Shown: one piece after another, positions 33,775 to 46,944 of the stretch
Position numbering within the stretch: the first letter of the stretch is position 1
How the letters are laid out: the number at the start of each line of letters is the position of its first letter
Source: Elmis aenea
Taxonomy: Eukaryota; Arthropoda; Insecta; Coleoptera; Elmidae
Assembly: GCA_947652605.1 (NCBI GenBank)
Contig: CANTFG010000129.1
Span: 310,001 to 374,000 of the forward strand
Direction: 5' to 3'
DNA: 64,000 nucleotides
Notes under the pieces: model-generated
What the model saw: the letters and a program-made list of their open reading frames with translations, nothing else
Databases searched by the model: none
Told to the model about the DNA's origin: nothing
Made by a program: the position numbers and the translations under genes

Positions 33775-34440
33775 TAGACTAAAGTCAACAACCTTAAGTG
33801 ACCATTAAGACAGCTGCCTGAGAGCACACGATTCATATTATTTTTTTCTTTTAAATATTTTATTTTAAAGGAAAACACGTTTCATTTAAATTGTTTAACA
33901 TCAAGGGCTACCACTGTCTGGGAATGCAATATGTTTAACCTCACCAAGGTCAACAACTGTCTGGACAACCTGTCTGGGATCGCTTGGTATGCAATTTTTT
34001 AAAGTCAACAACCCTAAGTGACCATCAAGACACTGTCTGAGACCACTCAAGGAAAACAAGTTTCATAATTATTTTTTTTAATGTTCTTTGTCTAACGCAT
34101 CTAACGTCTAACGTGATGCAGAACCTACTACAAATATGCAAAAAATAAGTGAGAAAATAATTTTAAAAAATGGAGCGGAACATCTTTAGACATACTACTA
34201 AAAATATTTTTGGGGTAGAATTAACATTGTTTTACTACTAAAATATTTTAAACACGTTTCATTTAAATTGTTTAACATCAACCACTGTCTGGGAATGCAA
34301 TATGTTTACTAAGGTCAACGACTGTCTGGGTATGCAATTAAGGTCAACAACCCTAAGTAACCTTCACTGTCTGAGACCACTCAAGAAAAACATGTTTCAT
34401 AAATTATTATTTTTTTGTTTAATCCCATCTAAATAACATG
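33775..34440 (+). repeat. Degenerate direct repeats
   Basis: AAGTCAACAACCTTAAGTGA near 33781, AAGTCAACAACCCTAAGTGA near 34003 and AGGTCAACAACCCTAAGTAA near 34331 each precede a CACTGTCTGAGACCACTCAA-like stretch. AAACACGTTTCATTTAAATT occurs at both 33863 and 34250. There are about three imperfect units of 220-330 bp. The class is unknown. Confidence 0.7.
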
Positions 34441-34467
34441 GTGAGGCCGAACCTACTTATATCATCT

Positions 34468-35185
34468 ACTATTTTGGTTAATTTTTATAACCTCATATAA
34501 TTTTTGAAACAAAATTTAATTTTGTATTAAGGAGGCCATGACCTGCACAAATTGAATTTTATTATGTCAACAATTGTCCAAAAAACTTTTTTGTAAATTT
34601 TTAATGACATTTAGGTTACTTTAATACAACAAAGAAAGTATATCTACCTATCACATATTTTCTGTTGAACTTGAAAGATTATTGATCTTCTATTTCTATC
34701 AAGGAAATATTTAAAAAATAGTTAATGCTTTGAATAATAAGGCCATTACTTTCTTGAAGCATTTTGCGTAAATATTATTACAACGTTTTAAATATGAATC
34801 TGTCCACAGATTACTTAAATCACCAGGCAATTGAGCCAAAAAGAAAGTTTTTTTCACTCTATTTGCTGCTTTCAATCTCTTAACGTATGTCGACAATATT
34901 CGTACTTTTTTTATGCTACATATAAATATAGATGCATTATGGAAGTGCAATATACTCAACTTCATAATATGTATAATTAAATTAAAAACATAGAATTGAG
35001 GATAAAAGGGTTTGGGTCGTTGAATGGACTCTACTATTTAAAAACTTTTCACCATTTTACTTGCCTGTTATATCGAAACTGTTCGAATAGCTGTTGCTCA
35101 AAAGAATGAAACCAATAATAGAAGAAAAAGAACTAATTATTCCCTCTCATCAATTTGGGTTTAGAAATAAATATTCAACTATTGT
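34468..35185 (-). repeat. Array junction module, right (inverted) copy
   Basis: Reverse complement of 7430-8144, including the 84-codon open frame (34711-34965, minus strand) with one visible residue difference and the Jockey fragment. It connects to the second satellite array at the same monomer position as on the left. Confidence 0.85.
35036..35185 (+). pseudogene. Jockey-type RT fragment beside satellite
   Basis: Plus-strand reading LPVISKLFE, a stop, LLLKRMKPIIEEKELIIPSH and QFGFRNKYSTIVQ, the block before RT motif 2 of Jockey-like non-LTR elements. It ends abruptly where the satellite begins. The matching piece at 44053 (LGFRNKHSAIDQVHRITNFI) continues downstream, so the two fragments represent related elements. 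Confidence 0.75.
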
Positions 35186-38100
35186 CCAACCGTTTAAGAT
35201 ATTGACTTGAAATTTTCAGGATATGTTTATAATGCTTATCTACAACGAAACAATAATTTAGGAAACGATCCAATATTCTGTTTGTAAGAAACTTCAACAA
35301 TTAACTCAACAAAGCAAAATTTCCTTATTATTAACCTCCTTTAGAGGCACATATTCCGGAATAATTTTTCAACGGTTTAAGATATTGACCTGAAATTTTC
35401 AGGATATGTTTACAATGCTTATCTACAACAAAAAAATAATTTAGGATACGATCCAATATTCTGTTTGTAAGAAACTTCAACAATTAACTCAACAAAGCAA
35501 AATTTCCTTATTATTAACCTCCTTTCGAGACACATATTCCCGAATAATTTTTCAACCGCTTAAGATATTGACTTGAAATTTTCAGGATATGTTTACAATG
35601 CTTAGATACAACGAAAAAATAATTGAGGATACGATGCAATATTCTGTTTGTAAGAAACTTCAACAATTAACTCAACAAAGCAAAATTTCCTTATTGTTAA
35701 CCTCCTTTCGAGACACATATTCCCGAATATTTTTTCAACCGCTTAAGATATAGACTTGAATGTTTTAGGATATGTTTATAATGTTTATCTGCAACGAAAA
35801 AATTATTTAGGATACGATCCAATATTCTGTTTGTAAGAAACTTCAACAATTAACTCAACAATCCAAAATTTCCTTATTATTAACCTCCTTTCGAGACACA
35901 TATTCCCGAATATTTTTTCAACCGCTTAAGATATAGACTTGAATGTTTTAGGATATGTTTATAATGTTTATCTGCAACGAAAAAATAATTTAGGATACGA
36001 TCCAATATTCTGTTTGTAAGAAACTTCAACAATTAACTCAACAATGCAAAATATCCTTATTATTAACCTCCTTTAGAGACACATATTGCCGAAACAATTT
36101 TCAACCGCTTAAGATATTGACTTGAAATTTTCAGGATATGTTTACAATGCTTATCTACAACGAAAAAATAATTTAGGATACGATCCAATATTCTGTTTGT
36201 AAGAAACTTCAACAATTAACGCAACAATGCAAAATATCCTTATTATTAACCTCCTTTAGAGACACATATTCCCGAAACAATTTTCAACCGCTTAAGATAT
36301 TGACCTGAAATTTTCAGGATATGTTTACAATGCTTATCTACAACAAAAAAATAATTTAGGATACGATCCAATATTCTGTTTGTAAGAAACTTCAACAATT
36401 AACTCAACAAAGCAAAATTTCCTTATTATTAACCTCCTTTCGAGACACATATTCCCGAATAATTTTTCAACCGCTTAAGATATTGACTTGAAATTTTCAG
36501 GATATGTTTACAATGCTTAGATACAACGAAAAAATAATTGAGGATACGATCCAATATTCTGTTTGTAAGAAACTTCAACAATTAACTCAACAAAGCAAAA
36601 TTTCCTTATTGTTAACCTCCTTTCGAGACACATATTCCCGAATATTTTTTCAACCGCTTAAGATATAGACTTGAATGTTTTAGGATATGTTTATAATGTT
36701 TATCTGCAACGAAAAAATAATTTAGGATACGATCCAATATTCTGTTTGTAAGAAACTTCAACAATTAACTCAACAATGCAAAATATCCTTATTATTAACC
36801 TCCTTTAGAGACACATATTCCCGAAACAATTTTCAACCGCTTAAGATATTGACTTGAAATTTTCAGGATATGTTTACAATGCTTATCTACAACGAAAAAA
36901 TAATTTAGGAAACGATCCAATATTCTGTTTGTAAGAAACTTCAACAATTAACTCAACAATGCAAAATATCCTTATTATTAACCTCCTTTAGAGACACATA
37001 TTGCCGAAACAATTTTCAACCGCTTAAGATATTGACTTGAAATTTTCAGGATATGTTTACAATGCTTATCTACAACGAAAAAATAATTTAGGATACGATC
37101 CAATATTCTGTTTGTAAGAAACTTCAACAATTAACTCAACAAAGCAATTTTTTTTTATTATTAACCTCCTTTCCAGACCCATATTCCCGAATATTTTTTC
37201 AACCGCTTAAGATATAGACTTGAATGTTTTAGGATATGTTTATAATGGTTATCTACAATGAAAAAATAATTTAGGATACGATCCAATATTCTGTTTGTAA
37301 GAAACTTCAACAATTAACTCAACAATGCAAAATTTCCTTATTATTAACCTCCTTTAGAGACACATATTCCCGAAAAATTTTTCAACCGCTTAAGATATTG
37401 ACTTGAAATTTTCAGGATATGTTTACAATGCTTATCTACAACGAAAAAATAATTGAGGATACGATCCAATATTCTGTTTGTAAGAAACTTCAACAATTAA
37501 CTCAACAAAGCAAAATTTCCTTATTATTAACCATCTTTCGAGACACATATTCCCGAATATTTTTTCAACCGCTTAAGATATAGACTTGAATGTCTTAGGA
37601 TATGTTTATAATGTTTATCTACAACGAAAAAATAATTTAGGATACGATCCAATATTCTGTTTGTAAGAAACTTCAACAATTAACTCAACAATGCAAAATT
37701 TCCTTATTATTAACCTCCTTTACAGACACATATTCCCGAAAAATTTTTCAACCGCTTAAGATATTGACTTGAAATTTTCAGGATATGTTTACAATGCTTA
37801 TCTACAACGAAAAAATAATTTAGGATACGATCCAATATTCTGTTTGTAAGAAACTTCAACAATTAACTCAACAATGCAAAATTTCCTTATTATTAACCTC
37901 CTTTACAGACACATATTCCCGAAAAATTTTTCAACCGCTTAAGATATTGACTTGAAATTTTCTGGATATGTTTACAATGCTTATCTACAACGAAAAAATT
38001 ATTTAGGATACGATCCAATATTCTGTTTGTAAGAAACTTCAACAATTAACTCAACAAAGCAAAATTTCCTTATTGTTAACCTCCTTTCGAGACACATATT

Positions 38101-41100
38101 CCCGAATATTTTTTCAACCGCTTAAGATATAGACTTGAATGTTTTAGGATATGTTTATAATGTTTATCTGCAACGAAAAAATTATTTAGGATACGATCCA
38201 ATATTCTGTTTGTAAGAAACTTCAACAATTAACTCAACAATCCAAAATTTCCTTATTATTAACCTCCTTTCGAGACACATATTCCCGAATATTTTTTCAA
38301 CCGCTTAAGATATAGACTTGAATGTTTTAGGATATGTTTATAATGTTTATCTGCAACGAAAAAATAATTTAGGATACGATCCAATATTCTGTTTGTAAGA
38401 AACTTCAACAATTAACTCAACAATGCAAAATATCCTTATTATTAACCTCCTTTAGAGACACATATTGCCGAAACAATTTTCAACCGCTTAAGATATTGAC
38501 TTGAAATTTTCAGGATATGTTTACAATGCTTATCTACAACGAAAAAATAATTTAGGATACGATCCAATATTCTGTTTGTAAGAAACTTCAACAATTAACT
38601 CAACAATGCAAAATATCCTTATTATTAACCTCCTTTAGAGACACATATTCCCGAAACAATTTTCAACCGCTTAAGATATTGACCTGAAATTTTCAGGATA
38701 TGTTTACAATGCTTATCTACAACAAAAAAATAATTTAGGATACGATCCAATATTCTGTTTGTAAGAAACTTCAACAATTAACTCAACAAAGCAAAATTTC
38801 CTTATTATTAACCTCCTTTCGAGACACATATTCCCGAATAATTTTTCAACCGCTTAAGATATTGACTTGAAATTTTCAGGATATGTTTACCATGCTTAGA
38901 TACAACGAAAAAATAATTGAGGATACGATCCAATATTCTGTTTGTAAGAAACTTCAACAATTAACTCAACAAAGCAAAATTTCCTTATTGTTAACCTCCT
39001 TTCGAGACACATATTCCCGAATATTTTTTCAACCGCTTAAGATATAGACTTGAATGTTTTAGGATATGTTTATAATGTTTATCTGCAACGAAAAAATAAT
39101 TTAGGATACGATCCAATATTCTGTTTGTAAGAAACTTCAACAATTAACTCAACAATGCAAAATATCCTTATTATTAACCTCCTTTAGAGACACATATTCC
39201 CGAAACAATTTTCAACCGCTTAAGATATTGACTTGAAATTTTCAGGATATGTTTACAATGCTTATCTACAACGAAAAAATAATTTAGGAAACGATCCAAT
39301 ATTCTGTTTGTAAGAAACTTCAACAATTAACTCAACAATGCAAAATATCCTTATTATTAACCTCCTTTAGAGACACATATTGCCGAAACAATTTTCAACC
39401 GCTTAAGATATTGACTTGAAATTTTCAGGATATGTTTACAATGCTTATCTACAACGAAAAAATAATTTAGGATACGATCCAATATTCTGTTTGTAAGAAA
39501 CTTCAACAATTAACTCAACAAAGCAATTTTTTTTTATTATTAACCTCCTTTCCAGACCCATATTCCCGAATATTTTTTCAACCGCTTAAGATATAGACTT
39601 GAATGTTTTAGGATATGTTTATAATGGTTATCTACAATGAAAAAATAATTTAGGATACGATCCAATATTCTGTTTGTAAGAAACTTCAACAATTAACTCA
39701 ACAATGCAAAATTTCCTTATTATTAACCTCCTTTAGAGACACATATTCCCGAAAAATTTTTCAACCGCTTAAGATATTGACTTGAAATTTTCAGGATATG
39801 TTTACAATGCTTATCTACAACGAAAAAATAATTGAGGATACGATCCAATATTCTGTTTGTAAGAAACTTCAACAATTAACTCAACAAAGCAAAATTTCCT
39901 TATTATTAACCATCTTTCGAGACACATATTCCCGAATATTTTTTCAACCGCTTAAGATATAGACTTGAATGTCTTAGGATATGTTTATAATGTTTATCTA
40001 CAACGAAAAAATAATTTAGGATACGATCCAATATTCTGTTTGTAAGAAACTTCAACAATTAACTCAACAATGCAAAATTTCCTTATTATTAACCTCCTTT
40101 AGAGACACATATTCCCGAAAAATTTTTCAACCGCTTAAGATATTGACTTGAAATTTTCAGGATATGTTTACAATGCTTATCTACAACGAAAAAATAATTT
40201 AGGATACGATCCAATATTCTGTTTGTAAGAAACTTCAACAATTAACTCAACAATGCAAAATTTCCTTATTATTAACCTCCTTTACAGACACATATTCCCG
40301 AAAAATTTTTCAACCGCTTAAGATATTGACTTGAAATTTTCAGGATATGTTTACAATGCTTATCTACAACGAAAAAATAATTGAGGATACGATCCAATAT
40401 TCTGTTTGTAAGAAACTTCAACAATTAACTCAACAAAGCAAAATTTTCTTATTATTAACCTCCTTTCGAGACACATATTCCCGAATATTTTTTCAACCGC
40501 TTAAGATATAGACTTGAATGTTTTAGGATATGTTTATAATGTTTATCTGCAACGAAAAAATAATTTAGGATACGATCCAATATTCTGTTTGTAAGAAACT
40601 TCAACAATTAACTCAACAATCCAAAATTTCCTTATTATTAACCTCCTTTCGAGACACATATTCCCGAATATTTTTTCAACCGCTTAAGATATAGACTTGA
40701 ATGTTTTAGGATATGTTTATAATGTTTATCTGCAACGAAAAAATAATTTAGGATACGATCCAATATTCTGTTTGTAAGAAACTTCAACAATTAACTCAAC
40801 AATGCAAAATTTCCTTATTATTAACCTCCTTTACAGACACATATTCCCGAAAAATTTTTCAACCGCTTAAGATATTGACTTGAAATTTTCAGGATATGTT
40901 TACAATGCTTATCTACAACGAAAAAATAATTTAGGATACGATCCAATATTCTGTTTGTAAGAAACTTCAACAATTAACTCAACAATGCAAAATTTCCTTA
41001 TTATTAACCTCCTTTACAGACACATATTCCCGAATAATTTTTCAACCGCTTAAGATATTGACTTGAAATTTTCAGGATATGTTTACAATGCTTATCTACA

Positions 41101-42963
41101 ACGAAAAAATAATTTAGGATACGATCCAATATTCTGTTTGTAAGAAACTTCAACAATTAACTCAACAAAGCAAAATTTCCTTATTATTAACCTCCTTTCG
41201 AGACACATATTCCCGAATATTTTTTCAACCGCTTAAGATATAGACTTGAATGTTTTAGGATATGTCTATAATGTTTATCTGCAACGAAAAAATTATTTAG
41301 GATACGATCCAATATTCTGTTTGTAAGAAACTTCAACAATGAACTCAACAATGCAAAATTTCCTTATTATTAACCTCCTTTCGAGACACATATTCCCGAA
41401 TATTTTTTCAACCGCTTAAGATATAGACTTGAATGTTTTAGGATATGTTTATAATGTTTATCTGCAACGAAAAAATAATTTAGGATACGATCCAATATTC
41501 TGTTTGTAAGAAACTTCAACAATTAACTCAACAAAGCAAAATTTCCTTATTATTAACCTCCTTTCGAGACACATATTCCCGAATATTTTTTCAACCGCTT
41601 AAGATATAGACTTGAATGTTTTAGGATATGTCTATAATGTTTATCTGCAACGAAAAAATTATTTAGGATACGATCCAATATTCTGTTTGTAAGAAACTTC
41701 AACAATTAACTCAACAAAGCAAAATTTCCTTATTATTAACCTCCTTTCGAGACACATATTCCCGAATAATTTTTCAACCGTTTAAGATATTGACTTGAAA
41801 TTTTCACGATATGTTTACAATGCTTATCTACAACGAAAAAAATAATTTAGGATACGATCCAATATTCTGTTTGTAAGAAACTTCAACAATTAACTCAACA
41901 AAGCAAAATTTCCTTATTATTAACCTCCTTTCGAGACACATATTCCCGTATAATTTTTCAACCGCTTAAGATATTGACTTCAAATTTTCAGGATATGTTT
42001 ACAATGCTTATCTACAATGAAAAAATAATTTAGGATACAATCCAATATTCTGTTTGTAAGAAACTTCAACAATTAACTCAACAAAGCAAAATTTCCTTAT
42101 TATTAACCTCCTTTCGAGACACATATTCGCGAATAACTTTTCAACTGCTTAAGATATTGACTTGCATCTTTCAGGATATGTTTACAATGCTTATCTACAA
42201 CGAAAAAAATAATTGAGGATACGATCCAATATTCTGTTTGTAAGAAACTTCAACAATTAACTCAACAAAGCAAAATTTCCTTATTATTAACCTCCTTTCG
42301 AGACACATATTCCCGAATAATTTTTCAACCGCTTAAGATATTGACTTGAAATTTTTAGGATATGTTTACAATGCTTATCTACAACGAAAAAAATAATTTA
42401 GGATGCGATCCAATATTCTGTTTGTAAGAAACTTCAACAATTAACTCAACAAAGCAAAATTTCCTTATTATTAACCTCCTTTCGAGACACATATTCCCGA
42501 ATAATTTTTCAACCGCTTAAGATATTGACTTGAAATTTTCAGGATATGTTTACAATGCTTATCTACAACGAAAAAAATAATTTAGGATGCGATCCAATAT
42601 TCTGTTTGTAAGAAACTTCAACAATTAACTCAACAAAGCAAAATTTCCTTATTATTCACCTCCTTTCGAGACACATATTCCCGAATATTTTTTCAACCGC
42701 TTAAGATATTAACTTGAAATTTTTAGGATTTGTTTATCATGTTTATCTACAACAAAAACAGAATTTAGGAAACGATCCAATATTCTTTTTGTAAGAAACT
42801 TCAACAATTAACTCAACAAAGAAAAAACTTCCTTACTATTAACTACCTTTCGAGACACATATTTCCGAATTATTTTTCAACCGCTTAAGATATTGACTTG
42901 AATTTTTCAGGATATGTTTATCATGCTTATCTACAACGAAATACTAATTTAGGAAACGATCCC
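35186..42963 (-). repeat. 183-bp satellite array, right copy (inverted)
   Basis: About 42 copies of the same monomer as 1-7429 in reverse complement (CTTCAACAATTAACTCAACA, AACCTCCTTTCGAGACACAT, TTTTCAACCGCTTAAGATAT). The same two subtypes occur. The last monomers (about 42640-42963) are more divergent, marking the array edge. Rare variants show higher-order structure: AAAGCAATTTTTTTTTATTA at 37141 and 39520 (2379 bp = 13 monomers), and GCTTAGATACAACG at 35600, 36515 and 38894 (5 and 13 monomers). Confidence 0.97.
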
Positions 42964-44045
42964 TGGAGCCGTAAACACACTTGTACTGTACGTACGCTGT
43001 TAATTGTCAAGTTTGACATAAGCCTACTTTGACTATTCTAGACAAGTGTGCTTTTTGCATACCGTGCGTAAGGACTAGCGCACTATGCATGCAGGATGGG
43101 TTTGACTCCCTGGCGAGTTCGGTCCTGAATATAAATTTATTAATTAAAAATATTTTTATTAAAGTACGCGGTCTTACAGCACATGTTAGTTAAGCAACAT
43201 CTTGAATTCAAGATGTTCGCGAAAGATACTAAATGCCGAAATTTTTAGAATTCATAAGCAAACTTTGAACTTTATCGTCGCCCTTAAAATTATCCAAACA
43301 CGAATAATCTATATTTTGTATGTCTTGGTATGAAACTATCAAGTAAGGTATGCGCGGTTCGGTTTTACGATCGTATCTACTATCAAGCAAGCGTTGAATG
43401 AGTAGTCAACCCTAAAATAAACTGCATTAGTACATTTAAGAGCCCCGACCTTGAGTAAAATTGTAGTATGAATACACTTTGTTCATGTCATATTTTAAAA
43501 TGCACTATAAACTTTAAATTCGCTCCAAGACGTTGACTTCTTTGTGTGTCATTGGCCACTTCTAAGTATAAGTATAATCGTAACTATAGGCGCTCCATTC
43601 TTGGCGCTTTACAATTTTATTACACAGGAAGTTCATCATTAAAACTTTTCCAATCACAGCTTTTCATGGAGTTATTCGTATGGCTTAGTCACCGATCAAT
43701 TTTTAGTTAAGGAATTCCGTTCACTTTAAATAAATTCATAAAAGTTGACTAAAAATGTATCTTTCACAATAGAAGCGAGTGCACCCAAAGTTTTATTTAA
43801 CAGGGACCCAAAACGCAAAAAAAAACGATCTAATGAAACATATATTCATGTGTTAGTATTCATAAATGAATGGATGCGATTATTTTGTTTTTATTGTACA
43901 ATTTAATATCTACTAAACAGATTTATCAGAAATAGCAAAATTGAAAGTGATGTGATTCAAATTAAATATTTTAGTCACACAGTTACAGATTCGTTTAATT
44001 ACTTAATGTTTAATCTCACACTAATAAGTTACTTAATTCTATTAA
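42964..44045. other. Spacer after satellite, weak tRNA-like boxes
   Basis: No gene recognised. GGTTTGACTCC at 43099-43109 matches a pol III B-box consensus, with a loosely A-box-like TAGCGCACTATG at 43076. The spacing is shorter than in a tRNA, so this is at best a SINE remnant. The rest is AT-rich with no structure seen. Confidence 0.3.
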
Positions 44046-45060
44046 TTCTATTCATCAATTAGGATTTAGAAATAAACATTCAGCTATTGACCAAGTACAT
44101 AGAATTACGAATTTCATAGAAAAGACCCTAGAAGAAAAGAAAGTTGTTTTACTATATTTCTAGTCGTGGCGCAGGTTTACGACAAAGTGTGGCATGATGG
44201 TTTAAATTATAAACTCGCTTCTCCCAAAGCAATACTCCCAGATTCTTCAGTCCTATATCTCAGAAAGACACTTCAGAATAAAGCAAGAAGAATCATATTC
44301 AGAACTTAAAGACATTAAAGCAGGAGTTCCACAAGGAAGTGTACTAGGTCCGGTCCTATACCTATTATATACTTGTGATATTCCAAAGTTACAAAACTGT
44401 ACTATAGCGACCTTTGCCGACGACACGGCTATTTTAGCAGTGGGAAGAAACAATATGAAATCATCCGAAAAATTACAAGCAGCTGCCAATGAGATCAACA
44501 ACTGGACAAAAACATGGCATATAAAGTTAAATGAAACTAAGTTAGTACATGTCAATTTGATCAACAAGAGAATTGAAAATGTACCAATTAACTTAAACAA
44601 TAAACAAATTCCATACTCCAACACAGCAAAATACTTACCTATTACATTGGACTCTAAACTACGCTTGGAGGCTCATGTCAAGAAAAAAGCGAAGAAATAG
44701 GTATCAAATATAAAAAATCGAAAGACACTCCTCTCTGTTCCTACGTAATAAACTTTTGCCTTACAAGCAAATTTTAAAGCCTGTATGGAGATATTAGATA
44801 CAGTTATGGGGATGCACCAAACAAAGTAATATTCAGGTCATCCAGAGATTCCAGAACAAAACATTTAGGAGCATCGCTAATGCACATTGGTATTGCAGAA
44901 ATAGTGACGTACATCGGGACCTCAACATGGACACTGTAACGCTGTAACTAATACCTAAGAAGTTTGCCAGGAACCACTTAGAAAGACTCCATCAACATGT
45001 AAAAGACTTAAAAAGGTTAAACATCAAAGATGGACATGGATTCCGTCTATAAGAAATAAT
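44046..45060 (+). pseudogene. Jockey-type non-LTR reverse transcriptase, 3' part
   Basis: Plus-strand relic in order: LGFRNKHSAIDQVHRITNFI; EEKKVVLL then a stop where F-D- is expected; VYDKVWHDGL; GVPQGSVLGPVLYLLYTCDI (RT motif with PQGS-LGP); CTIATFADDTAILAVGRNNM (F-ADD catalytic motif intact); INNWTKTWHIKLNETKLVHV; and a C-terminal domain with QLWGCTKQSNIQVIQRFQNK and IANAHWYCRNSDVHRDLNMD. The gene has stops and frameshifts throughout but keeps the catalytic FADD. The longest clean frame is 44440-44700. The upstream end is lost. Confidence 0.9.
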
Positions 45061-46701
45061 ACGGAAAGACAGAAAATAAACTAGATAAAATGAGGTGGAA
45101 TCGGCAAAAGACAGAAGAAAATTGACGGATAATGACTGAACGAATAAAAAAATTATTGTATGAAAACACGATAGTTGTTGTAAAGTTTGAATTTGTACGT
45201 ATGTTTATTGTTCTGTATATATTTCTAATTTTAAAGAATAGCTAGGAAGTCGTAAATTTGGTTAAATAATCATTTTTTCAACCACCCGCGTGTACTCTAA
45301 GAACCCCTATTGTGGGGGGCACTTGAGAGTCCGTTTTGTTTTTAACACATGTGTTTCTGGATAAATCCCTTTGCTAGGTTGACCAATAGCAAACAGATAA
45401 CATTTAGGTAATTCTTAAAAATAACGGTGTAGAAAGTTTTTAGATATAAGTTTTGCTGTTCAAGCCTCTTTTTAAAATATCTTCAGGTACTTAACTCATT
45501 CATCTTTATATTCTTTTAAATAGAATCTTTAAACAAACAGAAGTGTTTTTAATAATAATACAAACTACTGCTCAAGCCTATACCATTACGGCTACGTACG
45601 TTCCAATCACAAACATTATAATAAAATCACAACCAGAACACTATATTTAATCTGATATCTAGTTAAATATAAATATTGTTAAATTAATTCAAACCACCGC
45701 AAACATTCTTTGGCAACACTTGGTAGGCGTCAAGGTCAACATGAACCTTTAAATAACTATCTCGTTTATTATTTTTTTAAAAATATTTTATAGTTTTTAT
45801 GTACAAAGAATAAATAAACTAATCTGAAAAATATTTGTCTGATAGTACAAATTCAAGATGCAAGTTGTAGAACTGCTGGTTAGTTATAAAGAGAAATCTC
45901 ACTATAATAAACAAGACTCGGAATGTGATTTTTTACAAAATATCTTAGGTATGAATGGAGATTTTGAAGAGGTGCCAAAAGCTAATGGCATATGTTATAC
46001 AGGAACTTGTGCAACACGAGACGTTTTATTTATTATTTCCTCACAACAACTTGATGCTTATTGCTTACAATATAAAACACAAATATTTATTGTATTTTTG
46101 TTATTTAGATATGCATTTAAGCTTATATTATAGAAAAAATATCTGAACCACATTACTGTGGTCATAAAGTATTGTGATTATTTAAGATTTAAGTTTGAGA
46201 ATAAAGCGAGGTTGGTAGCTTTGCAAATCCAAAGTTATTTTAGTCTTTAACGATCATAGTCAGTCTGTTGCTTCTCTCCATTCATAGTAAAATCGTAGTA
46301 CATCAAGATGATTAAGATGAGGATGATATGAATAGTTACCGCATTAGACTATAGAGGGCACAAATTTGTTCTTCGTGATAGGACCCTGTTTCTTGAGTCG
46401 GAATTTAAAGTTTTATGAGGTTTTGTCAAGTGGTTTACATTTGACAGTCCATTAAAATAAACAAATTCTGCATTGTGTAGAAAACCGAAGTAGGCGCAGT
46501 GATAAAATGCTTCCATATCTTCAACCGGAATATAAACTGAGTTGCATTCACTTTGGACGAGCCTTCTTGATAGTTTTCAACAGTTAAAATATGGGTTAAG
46601 GGTTAAGGGCTCTAGACGTTGTTGTTTAAGCACTGAGGATGCATACTGTTCAGGCAGATGAAAAACGTCTACTTCTGATAAAATCAGAGCCGAATTTAAG
46701 A
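45061..46701. other. Spacer, no recognised gene
   Basis: AT-rich. A 91-codon frame at 45858-46133 (MQVVELLVSYKEKSHYNKQD at its start) has no domain I recognise and no supporting context. Nothing else seen. Confidence 0.4.
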
Positions 46702-46944
46702 GTAGGCTTTTTTCTCTCTTTTTAATAAGATATTACTTGCTATATGTATTTTCATAAATAAGTCACAAAATCAAGAAAAATCGTATTTTACCAATCACTT
46801 ATCAAGCTATCTATGAAAATAAGAGACAAAAAACAACTAATTAAACGTCAAACGACAGTAACCATTTGTCTGCTGTATTGTTTGTTAGAATTTTATATTA
46901 TTGTTGTGTAACTCGATAGTCTTTGTAGCAAATTTGTTATCATA

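Noticed and set aside
45858..46133. 91-codon frame as a host gene
   Set aside because: No recognisable domain, exon signals or partner sequence. The length is within chance for this composition.
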